DNA of 64,000 bases from Dehalococcoidia bacterium (GTDB taxonomy: Bacteria > Chloroflexota > Dehalococcoidia > Bin125), in contig JAJEJC010000007.1 in the NCBI GenBank assembly GCA_022828105.1, forward strand, positions 62,001 through 126,000, in the 5' to 3' direction. The translations under genes were made by a program, and so were the position numbers. Each line of letters opens with the position of its first letter. Positions within the stretch are counted from its first letter, which is position 1. This document shows, in pieces, positions 16,714-25,478 of the stretch. The notes under the pieces are model-generated. The model was not told the origin of the DNA. It did not search any database and worked only from the letters and a program-made list of their open reading frames with translations.

Positions 16714-17604
16714 ATGAGCGCATCCCAAACCGACTCCGATCAGTCGCAGTGGACGCATGGCTACGCGACGACCAACGGCGTGCAACTGCACTACGTGACC
16801 CAGGGAGAGGGTCCCCTGGTCGTCCTGCTGCACGGGTTCCCCGAGCACTGGTACTCATGGCGCCACCAGATCGGACCGTTGGCGGAGGCGGGATTCCAAG
16901 TCGTTGCGCCGGATCTGCGCGGCTACAACCTCTCGGACAAGCCCCGCGGCGGCTACGACATCAAGAACCTGACCAAAGACGTGCGCGGCTTGATCCGCGA
17001 GATGGGCGAACGCTCGGCAACCATTGTCGGTCACGACTGGGGCGGCGTGATTGCCCTGCAATTCCCGATCGACTATCCACAGGCGTGCGAGAAGCTGATC
17101 GTGATGAATGCGCCGCTGGTGCGCTCCTGGTACTGGGGCCGACGGAACTATCCCAACAATCTCTACGCGCTGTTGATGCAGGTGCCGGGGCTGGCCGAAC
17201 GGCGGAACTGGTCGGACATCGATGCCACGACTCGCCAGGTCTTTAGCGGAGTAGGCGCACGGGCGGGCGCGATCAGCGATGAGGACATCGCCATCTTTGC
17301 CGAAGCGCTGAAACAGCCGAAGGCGCTGTCCTCGGCCATGAAGTACTACCGCTCAATTTACTGGCCCGACTGGTTCCTGACCTGGGCCGACCGGAATGCG
17401 CGGATCACATGTCCGACACAGTTCATCTGGGGCGTAGACGATCAGGCAGTGCGGCTGCCCTTCATGGAAGAGGCGGCCGAGCGGGTCGACGATCTGCGCA
17501 CGGAGCTGATCGAGAACGCCGGTCACTGGGTGCAACAGGAACAGCCTGAGCAGGTCACCGCGGCAATGCTGGACTTCCTCGCCGGTGACCGAGCGGAAGC
17601 GTGA
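16714..17604 (+). CDS. Alpha/beta hydrolase, epoxide hydrolase/haloalkane dehalogenase-like (copy 1)
   Basis: This hydrolase of about 296 aa shows the oxyanion motif LHGFPEHWYSWRHQ, GHDWGG with the Asp nucleophile typical of epoxide hydrolases and dehalogenases, GVDDQAV with the acid, and ENAGHWVQQEQP with the catalytic His. APDLRGYNLSDKP is the usual epoxide-hydrolase segment. GGAGG five bases before the ATG at 16714 sets the start; the upstream GTG at 16702 precedes the ribosome site. The next gene encodes a paralogue and its possible GTG start overlaps this TGA. Confidence 0.87.
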   Translation: MSASQTDSDQSQWTHGYATTNGVQLHYVTQGEGPLVVLLHGFPEHWYSWRHQIGPLAEAGFQVVAPDLRGYNLSDKPRGGYDIKNLTKDVRGLIREMGERSATIVGHDWGGVIALQFPIDYPQACEKLIVMNAPLVRSWYWGRRNYPNNLYALLMQVPGLAERRNWSDIDATTRQVFSGVGARAGAISDEDIAIFAEALKQPKALSSAMKYYRSIYWPDWFLTWADRNARITCPTQFIWGVDDQAVRLPFMEEAAERVDDLRTELIENAGHWVQQEQPEQVTAAMLDFLAGDRAEA

Positions 17605-17609
17605 CACAG

Positions 17610-18635
17610 ATGGAGGAGCGATCCATCGAATCACAGCCGCGAGGCATCTGGAGCCATGGGTTCGCCGAAGGCGCCGGCGGCGTGCGTCTGCATTATGCCG
17701 AGGTACAGCCCGAGGAGGACCAGGAATCGGCGCCGCTGGCAATACTGCTGCACGGTTTCCCGGAGTTCTGGTGGTCCTGGAGGCTGCAGCTTCCGGCGTT
17801 GGCGGCGGCTGGCTACCGAGTAATCGCGCCCGACTTGCGGGGCTACAACCTGTCGGATGCGCCCACGCGTGTGGAAGACTACGAGCTCACCCTCCTGACC
17901 GAAGATGTGCAGCGCCTCATTGCGCACGCGGGTCGTGAACGCGCGGTGATTGTGGGCCACGACTGGGGCGGGGCCGTGGCCTGGCAGTTTGCGATGGACT
18001 ACCCGAAGCAGGTCGAGCGGCTGGTGATAATGAACGCTCCGCACCCGGAGCGAATGGCGGAGGCGTTCGGCGGCCGGCCGAATGTTCGCCAGATTGGCCG
18101 TTCCTGGTACATGTTCGTGTTTCAGATCCCCTGGCTGCCGGAGCGTTGGCTGGCAATCAACGACTACGAGCGGATCGGGCTGATCTTCCGCGATACGGCG
18201 GCGCATCCCGAAGCGTTTCCGCCTGAGGTCTTGCGGGAGTATCGACGCGCGGCGGCGAGAAACGGTCTCACCGGTCCGATTCATTTCTATCGCGCGGCGG
18301 TGCGCGCCGGAGCGCAGGAGACACGATCGCGGCTTGGCAACCGGCTCAACGGCCTGGGCGAGACCTTTGAGCACCTCTTCGGCGGATCGGGGGTCAAACC
18401 GGTCAGCTATCCGAAAATCGACGCGCCGACCCTGTTGCTCTGGGGCGAGCGCGACAAGGCGTTGGGCAAGGAACTGACCAACGACATGGAGAAGCTGTTC
18501 AGCGGTCCGTTTGAACTCACCTACTTGCCCGACAGCGGCCACTGGGTACAGCAAGAGGCCGCCGAGGACGTGAACCGGCTGATGTTGGAGTTCCTGGAGC
18601 GGTACCGGCACGACGCAGGGAACGCCGCTGGATAG
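17610..18635 (+). CDS. Alpha/beta hydrolase, epoxide hydrolase-like (copy 2)
   Basis: This protein of about 341 aa is paralogous to the preceding one: LHGFPEFWWSWRLQLPAL, APDLRGYNLSDAP, GHDWGGAVAW with the Asp nucleophile, LLWGERDKALG and LPDSGHWVQQEA. An insertion between the cap and the core makes it longer than copy 1. The start could be GTG 17601, overlapping the previous stop, or ATG 17610. GGAAG is ten bases before the ATG, so I prefer that. The substrate is unknown; the two may detoxify epoxides or open lactone or ester rings. Confidence 0.86.
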   Translation: MEERSIESQPRGIWSHGFAEGAGGVRLHYAEVQPEEDQESAPLAILLHGFPEFWWSWRLQLPALAAAGYRVIAPDLRGYNLSDAPTRVEDYELTLLTEDVQRLIAHAGRERAVIVGHDWGGAVAWQFAMDYPKQVERLVIMNAPHPERMAEAFGGRPNVRQIGRSWYMFVFQIPWLPERWLAINDYERIGLIFRDTAAHPEAFPPEVLREYRRAAARNGLTGPIHFYRAAVRAGAQETRSRLGNRLNGLGETFEHLFGGSGVKPVSYPKIDAPTLLLWGERDKALGKELTNDMEKLFSGPFELTYLPDSGHWVQQEAAEDVNRLMLEFLERYRHDAGNAAG

Positions 18636-18643
18636 GCAGATGC

Positions 18644-19705
18644 TCAGGTGAGGGGCGAGTCGGGATCGACATCGGTAGTCGCAGCGATCCAGTAACGGCG
18701 CCGGATGCCCATCGACAGCTCCTCGAGATCGCGGGCGACCTGGCGCTCCGTATTTGCGTCCAGACCCGCCCCGCCGCAGACCCCGGTGAGCATCGAGCGC
18801 TTGAAGATCAGCCCCACCGAGGCGTCGACGAAGGACAGATCGCGCGCCTTGTTGGCGAGGAAGTACTGCATGTCCTTCGAATCGAAGGGAAGCGGCCCGC
18901 GACCGTCGGTGGGCCACAGACCCCAGCCAAGATAGCCGCCGCGAGCGACGTGCTCGCGCACGGCGCGGTGGTGCTCGATCACGTCGTCAACGTGACCTTC
19001 GCGGGCGTCGAAATGGATCAAGTTGGGACGCGCGTCAAGTACGCGGGTCCAGTTCGGGGCGGCGCAGCAGTGAATGCCGGCCAGCGCGCCGATCCGCTGC
19101 AACGGTTCGATGGCGGCGCGCAAGACCGGGATCACTTCGCGCCAGGGCAGCGGAATCGACGGTTCACCGACCGAGGCCAACTCCGGCTCGTCGAACATGA
19201 TGATCGCCTGGAATCCCTGGCGTTGGAAGACGCGGGCCTGTTCGGCGGCGGCGGCGCCCAGCCACGCGCCCAATCGTTGCAGTGTCTCCAGGTCCTGGAG
19301 CGGTGACGCCCCGGCCGCATTGCGGGACCAGCGGGCCAGGGTGATCGGGCCGACGAGCTGGCCCTTGACCACCTGAGACTTGCGCTCCTCGGGTACGCCC
19401 GAAAGATGGTCAAGCAGCTCGTAGAGCCCTTCGGCGCGATCGCGAGGGGGCAGCGCCGCGTTCTCCAGGTCGGAATCGGAGATCTGTCCGCTCCAGGTGA
19501 TGTGCTGACCATCCCAGCTCGCCCCGGGCAGCGAGAGACCTGCCTGGGGAATCATCAGCTCCTCGGCCGAGCGCTTGGGAAGCTGGGGCCAGAAGGGCAA
19601 TCGCCAGTAGTCCTCGAGGACTTCCGAGACCGCTTCGGCGGGGTCGGTGTGTCGCATTGAGCCGACGCCGCAGGGCAGCAAGGGCAGGTGAATGGGTGCG
19701 TCCAC
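18644..19705 (-). CDS. MetE-like (cobalamin-independent methionine synthase family) protein
   Basis: This 353-aa protein matches only the C-terminal catalytic barrel of the UROD/MetE superfamily. Visible features are KGQLVGPITLARW, IIMFDEPELASVG, and the probable zinc site IHCCAAPNW, with DAREGHVDDVIEH and LGWGLWPTDG following. Full MetE is about 750 aa, so this is a short relative that probably transfers methyl groups from a corrinoid or simple methyl donor to a thiol (inference). It is a single gene convergent with the hydrolase pair and divergent from nrdJ. Confidence 0.75.
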   Translation of the reverse strand: MDAPIHLPLLPCGVGSMRHTDPAEAVSEVLEDYWRLPFWPQLPKRSAEELMIPQAGLSLPGASWDGQHITWSGQISDSDLENAALPPRDRAEGLYELLDHLSGVPEERKSQVVKGQLVGPITLARWSRNAAGASPLQDLETLQRLGAWLGAAAAEQARVFQRQGFQAIIMFDEPELASVGEPSIPLPWREVIPVLRAAIEPLQRIGALAGIHCCAAPNWTRVLDARPNLIHFDAREGHVDDVIEHHRAVREHVARGGYLGWGLWPTDGRGPLPFDSKDMQYFLANKARDLSFVDASVGLIFKRSMLTGVCGGAGLDANTERQVARDLEELSMGIRRRYWIAATTDVDPDSPLT

Positions 19706-20017
19706 TTGGTCAACGTCTCCTGTGGAGATGTGGGTAGGGCGCCGAGCCGGTCGGTCGCTGGGTTTAGCTTAGCCGTGATGCTCAGGATCGCCGGCGATCG
19801 GCCAACGGAGTTCGCCGGCGATTGATAGACTGCCCAGACAGGATTTCGGTAAACCGTTCAGGCACTTGATCAAATGGTTGATTAGTTGCGCTAAACGGAG
19901 TACTCTCGCGTTCCGTTGCATTTCAGCGGTGCGGACATAACAGAGGCCGAACTCGCACTCCTGCCGGCGACTTCGTCGGAACAGGAGAGCTAATCTGGCG
20001 AATGAAGGGTACAAGAC
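19706..20017 (+). promoter_or_regulatory. nrdJ upstream region with twin palindromes
   Basis: This 312-base gap has no gene. It contains the 12-base perfect palindrome atcgccggcgat at 19787-19798 and a second copy of its core, tcgccggcgat, at 19812-19822, about 24 bases apart (some two helical turns). TTGATC (19866) and GCTAAA are a weak possible promoter. I could not find a cobalamin riboswitch core or an NrdR-box pair. GAAGGGT lies just upstream of the nrdJ start. The palindromes are candidate operator sites for nrdJ or for the divergent MetE-like gene. Confidence 0.4.
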
Positions 20018-22900
20018 ATGACTCGCGCCGACGACCAGTCCGACGTTGCCGATGAGACCACTGCCGCGTTGCCCAACGAGGCCACGGTTGAGGAGCAGGC
20101 GACGCCTGCCGCTCGCGCCGTGCGCGAGCCGCTGATTGGACGCCATTTCACGCAGCCCGGCGACGATGTCTACAGCCAGATCGAGTGGACCTACCGCACT
20201 GCGGCAATCACCTCCGACTCCGGCGAGACGATCTTCGAACAGTCTGACATCGAGACGCCTGCGTTCTGGTCGCAGACGGCGACCAACATTGTCGCCTCCA
20301 AGTACTTCTGGGGTCAGGCTGGCACGGACGAGCGCGAATCGTCGATGAAGACCCTCGTCGACCGGGTCGTCGAGACGATCACCCGCTGGGGACGGGCTGG
20401 CGGGTACTTCAACGACGGCGCCGCGGCATCCGCGTTCTCGCAAGAGTTGCGCTACCTGCTGATCAACCAATACGCCGCCTTCAACTCGCCGGTCTGGTTC
20501 AACGTCGGCGTTGAGGAGACGCCGCAGTGCTCCGCTTGCTTCATCAACTCCGTTGAGGACACGATGGAGTCGATCATGGACCTCGCCAAGCGCGAGGCGC
20601 TGCTGTTCAAGTGGGGCAGCGGCACCGGATCGAACCTGTCGACGCTGCGTTCGAGCCGCGAATCGCTGACCGGCGGTGGCAAGGCGTCGGGTCCCGTTTC
20701 GTTCATGCGCGGCTATGACGCCTTCGCCAACGTGATCAAGTCGGGCGGCAAGACGCGGCGCGCGGCCAAGATGATCATCCTCGACGCTGATCATCCCGAT
20801 GTCCTGGAATTCATCAACTGTAAGGCGGATGAAGAGCGCAAGGCCTGGGCGTTGATTGACGCAGGCTACGACGGTTCGCTGAACGGCGATGCGTACTCCT
20901 CGGTCTCGTTCCAGAACGCCAACCACTCGGTGCGCGTCTCGGACGAGTTCATGCAGGCGGTCGAAGCGGATGCGGTGTGGGCGACCCGCGAGGTGGTCGG
21001 CGGTGAGGTGGTCGAGCAGATGCCCGCCCGCGACATCTTGCGAGCGATCTCGGCCGCCACGCATCAGTGCGGCGACCCGGGGATGCAGTTCGACAGCGTG
21101 ATTAACGATTGGCACACCTGCTCGAACACTGACCGCATCTACGCGTCCAACCCGTGCTCGGAGTACATGTTCCTGGACGACACCGCCTGCAACCTTGCGT
21201 CACTCAACCTGCTCAAGTTCTACGACCTGGAGACCCACGAGTTCGACGTTGAGTCGTACCGTCACGCCTGTCGGGTGATCATCACGGCGCAAGAGATTCT
21301 GGTCTCGAACGCCTCATACCCGTCGACGCTGATCGGCGAGAACTCCGAGAAGTATCGTCCGCTGGGTCTGGGCTACACCAACCTCGGTGCGCTGCTGATG
21401 GCTCGGGGACTGCCCTACGACTCGGTGGCGGGACGCGCGCTGGCGGCGTCCGTGACGGCGTTGATGACGGGCGAGGGTTACCTGCAGTCGGCTCGGATTG
21501 CCGAGCGGATCGGGGCCTTCTCCGGTTACGCCGTCAACCGCGACCCGTTCCTGCGCGTGATGCGCAAGCACCAGGCGGCAGTGGGCCGGATCGACGGCCT
21601 GGACTCGGTCCCGGATGCCGTCCGCGAAGCGGCCGAGGACGCCTGGCGTCAGGCGATTGCGCTGGGCGAACAGCACGGTTACCGCAACGCGCAGGCCACG
21701 GTGCTTGCGCCGACTGGCACGATCGCCTTCATGATGGACTGCGACACGACCGGCGTGGAGCCTGACATCTCGCTGGTCAAGTACAAGAATCTCTCGGGCG
21801 GCGGCTACTTCAAGATCGTCAATCGCACAGTGCCGGCTGCGCTGCGCCGGTTGGGCTACTCCGAGGACGCAATCGAGCGTATTGGCGCGCACATCGACGA
21901 GACCGGCACGATCGAAGGCGCGGCCGATCTCGACACCGAGCACCTGGCGATCTTCGACTGCGCGTTCAAGGCGCAGGCGGGACAGCGCAGCATCGCGCCG
22001 CTCGGCCACATCCGAATGCTGGGCGCGGTACAGCCGTTCCTCTCGGGCGCGGTTTCCAAGACGGTCAATGTGCCCGAGCACACCGGCGTCGACGAGATCA
22101 TGCAGACCTACGTGGACGCCTGGAAGCTGGGCGTCAAGGCGGTCGCCATTTATCGCGACAACTCGAAGCGGATCCAACCGCTGGAGACAGGTGAGCGCAG
22201 CTCGTCAGCGGTTGCGGAAGACGCCCCGGTCTACGAGCCGGGACCATCCATGCCAAGCGACGCGCCAGTTGTGCTCGAGAACGCGCTCTCGCCGCCGGCC
22301 TATCGTCGGCACCGGCTGCCGGACGAGCGACAGGCGTTGACGCACAAGTTCACGATCGGCGAGCACGAGGGCTACATGACGATCGGTGAGTTTGAGGACG
22401 GCAGGCCCGGCGAGGTGTTCGTCCACATCTCGAAGGAAGGCTCGACAGTCTCCGGCCTGATGGACGCGGTCGGCACGCTGACCTCGGTTGCGCTGCAGTC
22501 CGGCGTGCCGCTGTCGACGCTGGTCAAGAAGTTCGCCCACATGCGCTTCGAGCCGATGGGCTGGACTCGAAACCGCGACATCCCACACGCCGACTCGATC
22601 CTTGACTACGTCTTCCGTTGGATGGGCACGAAGTACCTGGCCGGCGAGCCGACGGACGCGATCGCGAAACAGGCTCAGATGGCGATGGCGCCTGAAGAAG
22701 TCAAACTGGCCGACGAAGAGGCGGGACCCTCGCCGGTCACACCGCCGGTCGCATCCCTGCCGCTGGTTGATTCGTCGTCCTCGATCGGCTTCCAGAATCA
22801 GCTTGATGCTCCGCCGTGCGCGGAGTGCGGCTCGATCATGGTCCGCTCCGGCTCGTGCTTCCGCTGTATGAACTGTGGCGCGACCTCCGGCTGCTCCTGA
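20018..22900 (+). CDS. nrdJ: Adenosylcobalamin-dependent (class II) ribonucleoside-diphosphate reductase
   Basis: This 960-aa protein makes deoxyribonucleotides with a B12-derived radical and needs no oxygen or second subunit. It has the substrate-site cysteine in ETPQCSACFINSVED, the thiyl-radical NPCSEY motif with TACNLASLNL, and LAPTGTIAFMMDCDTTG. A TSCPD-type domain follows (HKFTIGEHEGYMTIGEF). The C-terminal tail ECGSIMVRSGSCFRCMNCG combines a zinc-ribbon-like CxxC and the redox cysteines that re-reduce the active site. GAAGGGT precedes the ATG. The gene stands alone and ends beside a strong hairpin. Confidence 0.95.
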   Translation: MTRADDQSDVADETTAALPNEATVEEQATPAARAVREPLIGRHFTQPGDDVYSQIEWTYRTAAITSDSGETIFEQSDIETPAFWSQTATNIVASKYFWGQAGTDERESSMKTLVDRVVETITRWGRAGGYFNDGAAASAFSQELRYLLINQYAAFNSPVWFNVGVEETPQCSACFINSVEDTMESIMDLAKREALLFKWGSGTGSNLSTLRSSRESLTGGGKASGPVSFMRGYDAFANVIKSGGKTRRAAKMIILDADHPDVLEFINCKADEERKAWALIDAGYDGSLNGDAYSSVSFQNANHSVRVSDEFMQAVEADAVWATREVVGGEVVEQMPARDILRAISAATHQCGDPGMQFDSVINDWHTCSNTDRIYASNPCSEYMFLDDTACNLASLNLLKFYDLETHEFDVESYRHACRVIITAQEILVSNASYPSTLIGENSEKYRPLGLGYTNLGALLMARGLPYDSVAGRALAASVTALMTGEGYLQSARIAERIGAFSGYAVNRDPFLRVMRKHQAAVGRIDGLDSVPDAVREAAEDAWRQAIALGEQHGYRNAQATVLAPTGTIAFMMDCDTTGVEPDISLVKYKNLSGGGYFKIVNRTVPAALRRLGYSEDAIERIGAHIDETGTIEGAADLDTEHLAIFDCAFKAQAGQRSIAPLGHIRMLGAVQPFLSGAVSKTVNVPEHTGVDEIMQTYVDAWKLGVKAVAIYRDNSKRIQPLETGERSSSAVAEDAPVYEPGPSMPSDAPVVLENALSPPAYRRHRLPDERQALTHKFTIGEHEGYMTIGEFEDGRPGEVFVHISKEGSTVSGLMDAVGTLTSVALQSGVPLSTLVKKFAHMRFEPMGWTRNRDIPHADSILDYVFRWMGTKYLAGEPTDAIAKQAQMAMAPEEVKLADEEAGPSPVTPPVASLPLVDSSSSIGFQNQLDAPPCAECGSIMVRSGSCFRCMNCGATSGCS

Positions 22901-22907
22901 CGGCTAC

Positions 22908-22951
22908 GATCTCCCCCCGCACGGCGGGGGGAGATCCCGAAGGCAGAGGGA
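22908..22951. repeat. GC-rich hairpin repeat (family copy 1), probable bidirectional terminator
   Basis: A perfect 13-bp inverted repeat (GATCTCCCCCCGC, loop acg, GCGGGGGGAGATC; 22908-22936) lies between the convergent nrdJ and RDD genes. Its flank cccgaaggcagaggga is the reverse complement of the flank ctctgccttcgg at 32026, so this is one member of a dispersed family, in the opposite orientation to the other two loci. A stem this strong could end transcription from both sides, although no T-run follows. Confidence 0.75.
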
Positions 22952-22984
22952 GGCGCTCCATGAGCGGTCTGCCCGTGCGACTGC

Positions 22985-23716
22985 TCAAGAGTCCTGCTTG
23001 TCGTTGAGCAACGCCCGTCTCCGGCGTTCGTACTCGGATTGGGAGAGGCCTTCGCGCTGCCGCTCGAGCGCTTCAAGTTCGGGAGAGGTGGGTTGCGCCT
23101 TGACTCTGCGGGGCGACGCCGGCTCCGTCGGGGGTGTTAGGTGTGTGGCCGGGAACGGTGACACGACACTCGGCCCAGGTGGCGCGGGCGGGGGCATCTG
23201 CATGTCGTCGCTGACGAACTCCGTCGGTTCGGTTGCGGGTTGCGGCGCTTCGCGCCGGATCACGACCAGCGTGCCGACCATGCGGTCGTGGACGCATTGA
23301 CGATCAGGGTTGAGGAGTATCCATCCGGCGTTGATGATCGGTCCCAGCAGTCCGAAGGCGTAGCCGATGAATCCGAGCAGCAAACGCTTGATCACCAACT
23401 CCCTCATCCACATGCGCTGGGGCGTGACTTCCTGTCCTGCCTCATTGATCACGTAAAGGTCGAGCAGCGACTTGGCCGGCGACTGTCCGTCACGGGATGT
23501 GAACCACATCATGTACAGCCAGATCGGCAGAAGCAGGAAGATCAGCAGGTCCAGAATCTCGCAGCCCAGCCGCCGCAAGTATGGAGCCGCGAAGTCGCCC
23601 GAAGTCGGGTGCGACATGAGCACGCCGCACTTGGCGCAAAAGACACCGACGCCGGGGTACTCTCCGCAGATCGGGCAGTGCTCGGCGCGCAACGCGCCGG
23701 GTTTTCGGCTGCTCAT
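22985..23716 (-). CDS. RDD family membrane protein with N-terminal zinc ribbon and C-terminal SHOCT-like helix
   Basis: This 243-aa protein starts with a CPIC...CAKC zinc ribbon (residues 14-31). An RDD domain follows with two membrane helices (CEILDLLIFLLLPIWLYMMWF and LLLGFIGYAFGLLGPIINAGWILL), the GQSPAKSLLDLYVI motif and CVHDRMVGTLVV. After a Pro-rich linker it ends LEALERQREGLSQSEYERRRRALL, like a SHOCT motif. RDD proteins are linked to transport or membrane-stress roles, without a firm function. The next gene on the same strand encodes a second zinc-ribbon RDD protein. Confidence 0.82.
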   Translation of the reverse strand: MSSRKPGALRAEHCPICGEYPGVGVFCAKCGVLMSHPTSGDFAAPYLRRLGCEILDLLIFLLLPIWLYMMWFTSRDGQSPAKSLLDLYVINEAGQEVTPQRMWMRELVIKRLLLGFIGYAFGLLGPIINAGWILLNPDRQCVHDRMVGTLVVIRREAPQPATEPTEFVSDDMQMPPPAPPGPSVVSPFPATHLTPPTEPASPRRVKAQPTSPELEALERQREGLSQSEYERRRRALLNDKQDS

Positions 23717-23813
23717 TTCTGATTCTTCACATCGAGGCTAGCGGGGCGTCCGACAGGCAGCGCCCAGACGCGTCACTCGCACTCAAGCAGGAAGATGCGT
23801 TGGGACGAGGCAC

Positions 23814-24461
23814 TCATAGCGCCCGCAGTTCAGCGCTGGTTTGCCTGACGCCTCTGACATTGATGACCAGCGTGCCGAAGACGCGGTCGTGGAGCGTCTG
23901 ACGGTCTCGACTGAAGAAGATAGCCACGGCGTCAGCGATCACGACAATCGCGATCAGGAAGATGACGATGCTGCCTACCGCAGACTCCGGATAGAGCTGG
24001 GCTATCAGCAGCGTCGGCGCATTGACGGCGACTCTATATCCGACCTCGCGCGCCCACATCAGTCGCCGGGAGGCAGGCGCGCCGTCGGCGCGAATGACCT
24101 GGGTCGAGACGATCTGCTTGCCGGGCGTCTGTCCCCTTCGGGCGAGATAGGCGAACCAGACAAGCCAGACCAGGGAACCGACCCAGAGTTCCAGCGCCAG
24201 CACATCGCCGAGACTGGCGAGTCCGAGCACGAGGCCGATCACCGCCGGGACCAGGCCGTCGGACAAGGCGCCCATGAAACGCGACACGCGACTGGCGGCG
24301 TATCGCGGCGAATGTCCGTGCTCTGCGTCCGAGCGGAGCACTTGACAGGACGTGCAGAAGCGGACGCCGAGATCGGTGTTGTTGCCGCAGGCGGCGCAGA
24401 TGGCGCCGAAGAGGCCGCGCGGCGGAGGCGGCGTGCCCTCCAGGGGTTCGAATCGGCCCAT
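23814..24461 (-). CDS. RDD family membrane protein with N-terminal zinc ribbon
   Basis: This 215-aa protein has an N-terminal CAAC...CTSC ribbon, then several membrane helices in the RDD pattern: ALSDGLVPAVIGLVLGLASL, LWVGSLVWLVWFAYLARRGQTPGKQIVSTQVI, and SIVIFLIAIVVIADAVAIFF, ending DRQTLHDRVFGTLVIN. The GQTPGKQI and LHDRVFGT motifs are diagnostic of RDD. It is diverged from the downstream RDD protein and lacks the SHOCT-like tail. The 97-base gap between the two genes holds nothing else recognisable. Confidence 0.82.
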   Translation of the reverse strand: MGRFEPLEGTPPPPRGLFGAICAACGNNTDLGVRFCTSCQVLRSDAEHGHSPRYAASRVSRFMGALSDGLVPAVIGLVLGLASLGDVLALELWVGSLVWLVWFAYLARRGQTPGKQIVSTQVIRADGAPASRRLMWAREVGYRVAVNAPTLLIAQLYPESAVGSIVIFLIAIVVIADAVAIFFSRDRQTLHDRVFGTLVINVRGVRQTSAELRAL

Positions 24462-24484
24462 CGGCTGCGCTCCTGAGTTCGAGC

Positions 24485-25078
24485 TTAGTAGGGCAAGGTG
24501 AAGGGGCGGTACTCGCCGCTGCGCAACGCGCGCATCAGGTCTTCGAGGCTCTTGATTTCTGCGTCGAACTCTGTCGCCGCAGTGGCGACCTCATGCAGGG
24601 CGTGCGAGTCGCTGCCGCCGATCGGCGGCAACGGACGCGTCCGTCCGCGCGATGAGGCGCTCTGGTTCTGCAGCGGACCGTCGCAGCCGTTGAGTCCCTC
24701 GACACCGTCGAACAGTTCCATCGCCTCGCGCGAGACCCGCAGTCCGGGGTCGCGCGCGGGATGGGCCAGGTACATCAGCGCGTCGCGGTCGTCACAGTAC
24801 GCGCGCAGGCGCTTCGAGTCGGTAATCCGCGGAAATGGCTCGGTCAGTCCATAGGCCAGCACGTGTCCGAGTTCAGTGGTGACTTCGATCGCCGGGAGGA
24901 CGACGATACCGATCTGTTCTGCCAGCCGGGCGGTGCGGTCCGCCGGCCAGAGGACATCGTGCTCGGTCAGCATCACCCCATCGAGTCCGCGCTCGGCGGC
25001 ACGAACCAAGGCGTCGTGCGGCAGCAGGTTGCTGTCGGTCGAGAAGACCGACGTATGGGTGTGCATATCGATCAGCAT
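24485..25078 (-). CDS. PHP domain metal-dependent phosphoesterase
   Basis: This 197-aa protein has the PHP metal ligands in order: DMHTHTSVFSTDS, LTEHDVLWP, the glutamate of PAIEVTTELGHVLAYG, AHPARD, and GGSDSHALHEV. PHP proteins hydrolyse phosphoesters such as histidinol phosphate, 5'-nucleotides or pAp. The short single-domain form here is like YciV/TrpH relatives, but no specific substrate can be assigned. It diverges from the cofD cluster across only 58 bases, so the promoters must overlap or be very compact. Confidence 0.85.
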   Translation of the reverse strand: MLIDMHTHTSVFSTDSNLLPHDALVRAAERGLDGVMLTEHDVLWPADRTARLAEQIGIVVLPAIEVTTELGHVLAYGLTEPFPRITDSKRLRAYCDDRDALMYLAHPARDPGLRVSREAMELFDGVEGLNGCDGPLQNQSASSRGRTRPLPPIGGSDSHALHEVATAATEFDAEIKSLEDLMRALRSGEYRPFTLPY

Positions 25079-25136
25079 CTGTCTGAAGGCTCACGGCAAC
25101 GGATGAGTCGGTCAACCGACCACAGATCAGACTCGG

Positions 25137-25478
25137 ATGTACCATCGCCACGTGAGGCAGATCACATTCATCGCCACAGTGGTGCAGGACGAGCGTCAGC
25201 TCGACGGCAGCCGGCATCTGGAAATCGTCAGCGAGATCGAAGGCAGCGACACGGCGCTCCATATCGTGATCGATCACGACGGCGAGTTGTCGGAGGCGGA
25301 CATGACTCTCGAGCTCGGCGGCGAAGCCGATTCGGTCGCTCTCGACGGAGACCCGGGCATGGCCAACTGGGAGATCCTGGAGTTCAGATTGACCTCCGAG
25401 CGGATGGTCGTGGAGGCCCGGCCACGCCAGGACGGAGACCTAGAAATGCGCCTGGCCGTGCGCGGAGTGAAGCCATGA
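25137..25478 (+). CDS. Hypothetical protein coupled to cofD
   Basis: This 113-aa protein is rich in beta-strand-like alternation (ITFIATVVQDERQLDGSRHLEIVSEIEGS; LHIVIDHDGELSEADMTLELGG) and has no membrane segment or cysteine. It ends four bases inside the cofD start (ATGA-type coupling), so it is probably made with CofD and CofC. I recognise no family. A GTG at 25152 (VRQITF) is an alternative start; neither candidate has a good ribosome site. A role as a small accessory or quality-control factor in F420 synthesis is only a context guess. Confidence 0.7.
   Translation: MYHRHVRQITFIATVVQDERQLDGSRHLEIVSEIEGSDTALHIVIDHDGELSEADMTLELGGEADSVALDGDPGMANWEILEFRLTSERMVVEARPRQDGDLEMRLAVRGVKP

Noticed and set aside
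19706-20017. Cobalamin riboswitch before nrdJ
   Set aside because: No B12-box or conserved core is visible; only palindromes are seen.
24761-25474. N-terminal extension of the cofD ORF
   Set aside because: It overlaps the PHP gene antisense and the coupled small gene in another frame; CofD homology begins at 25475.
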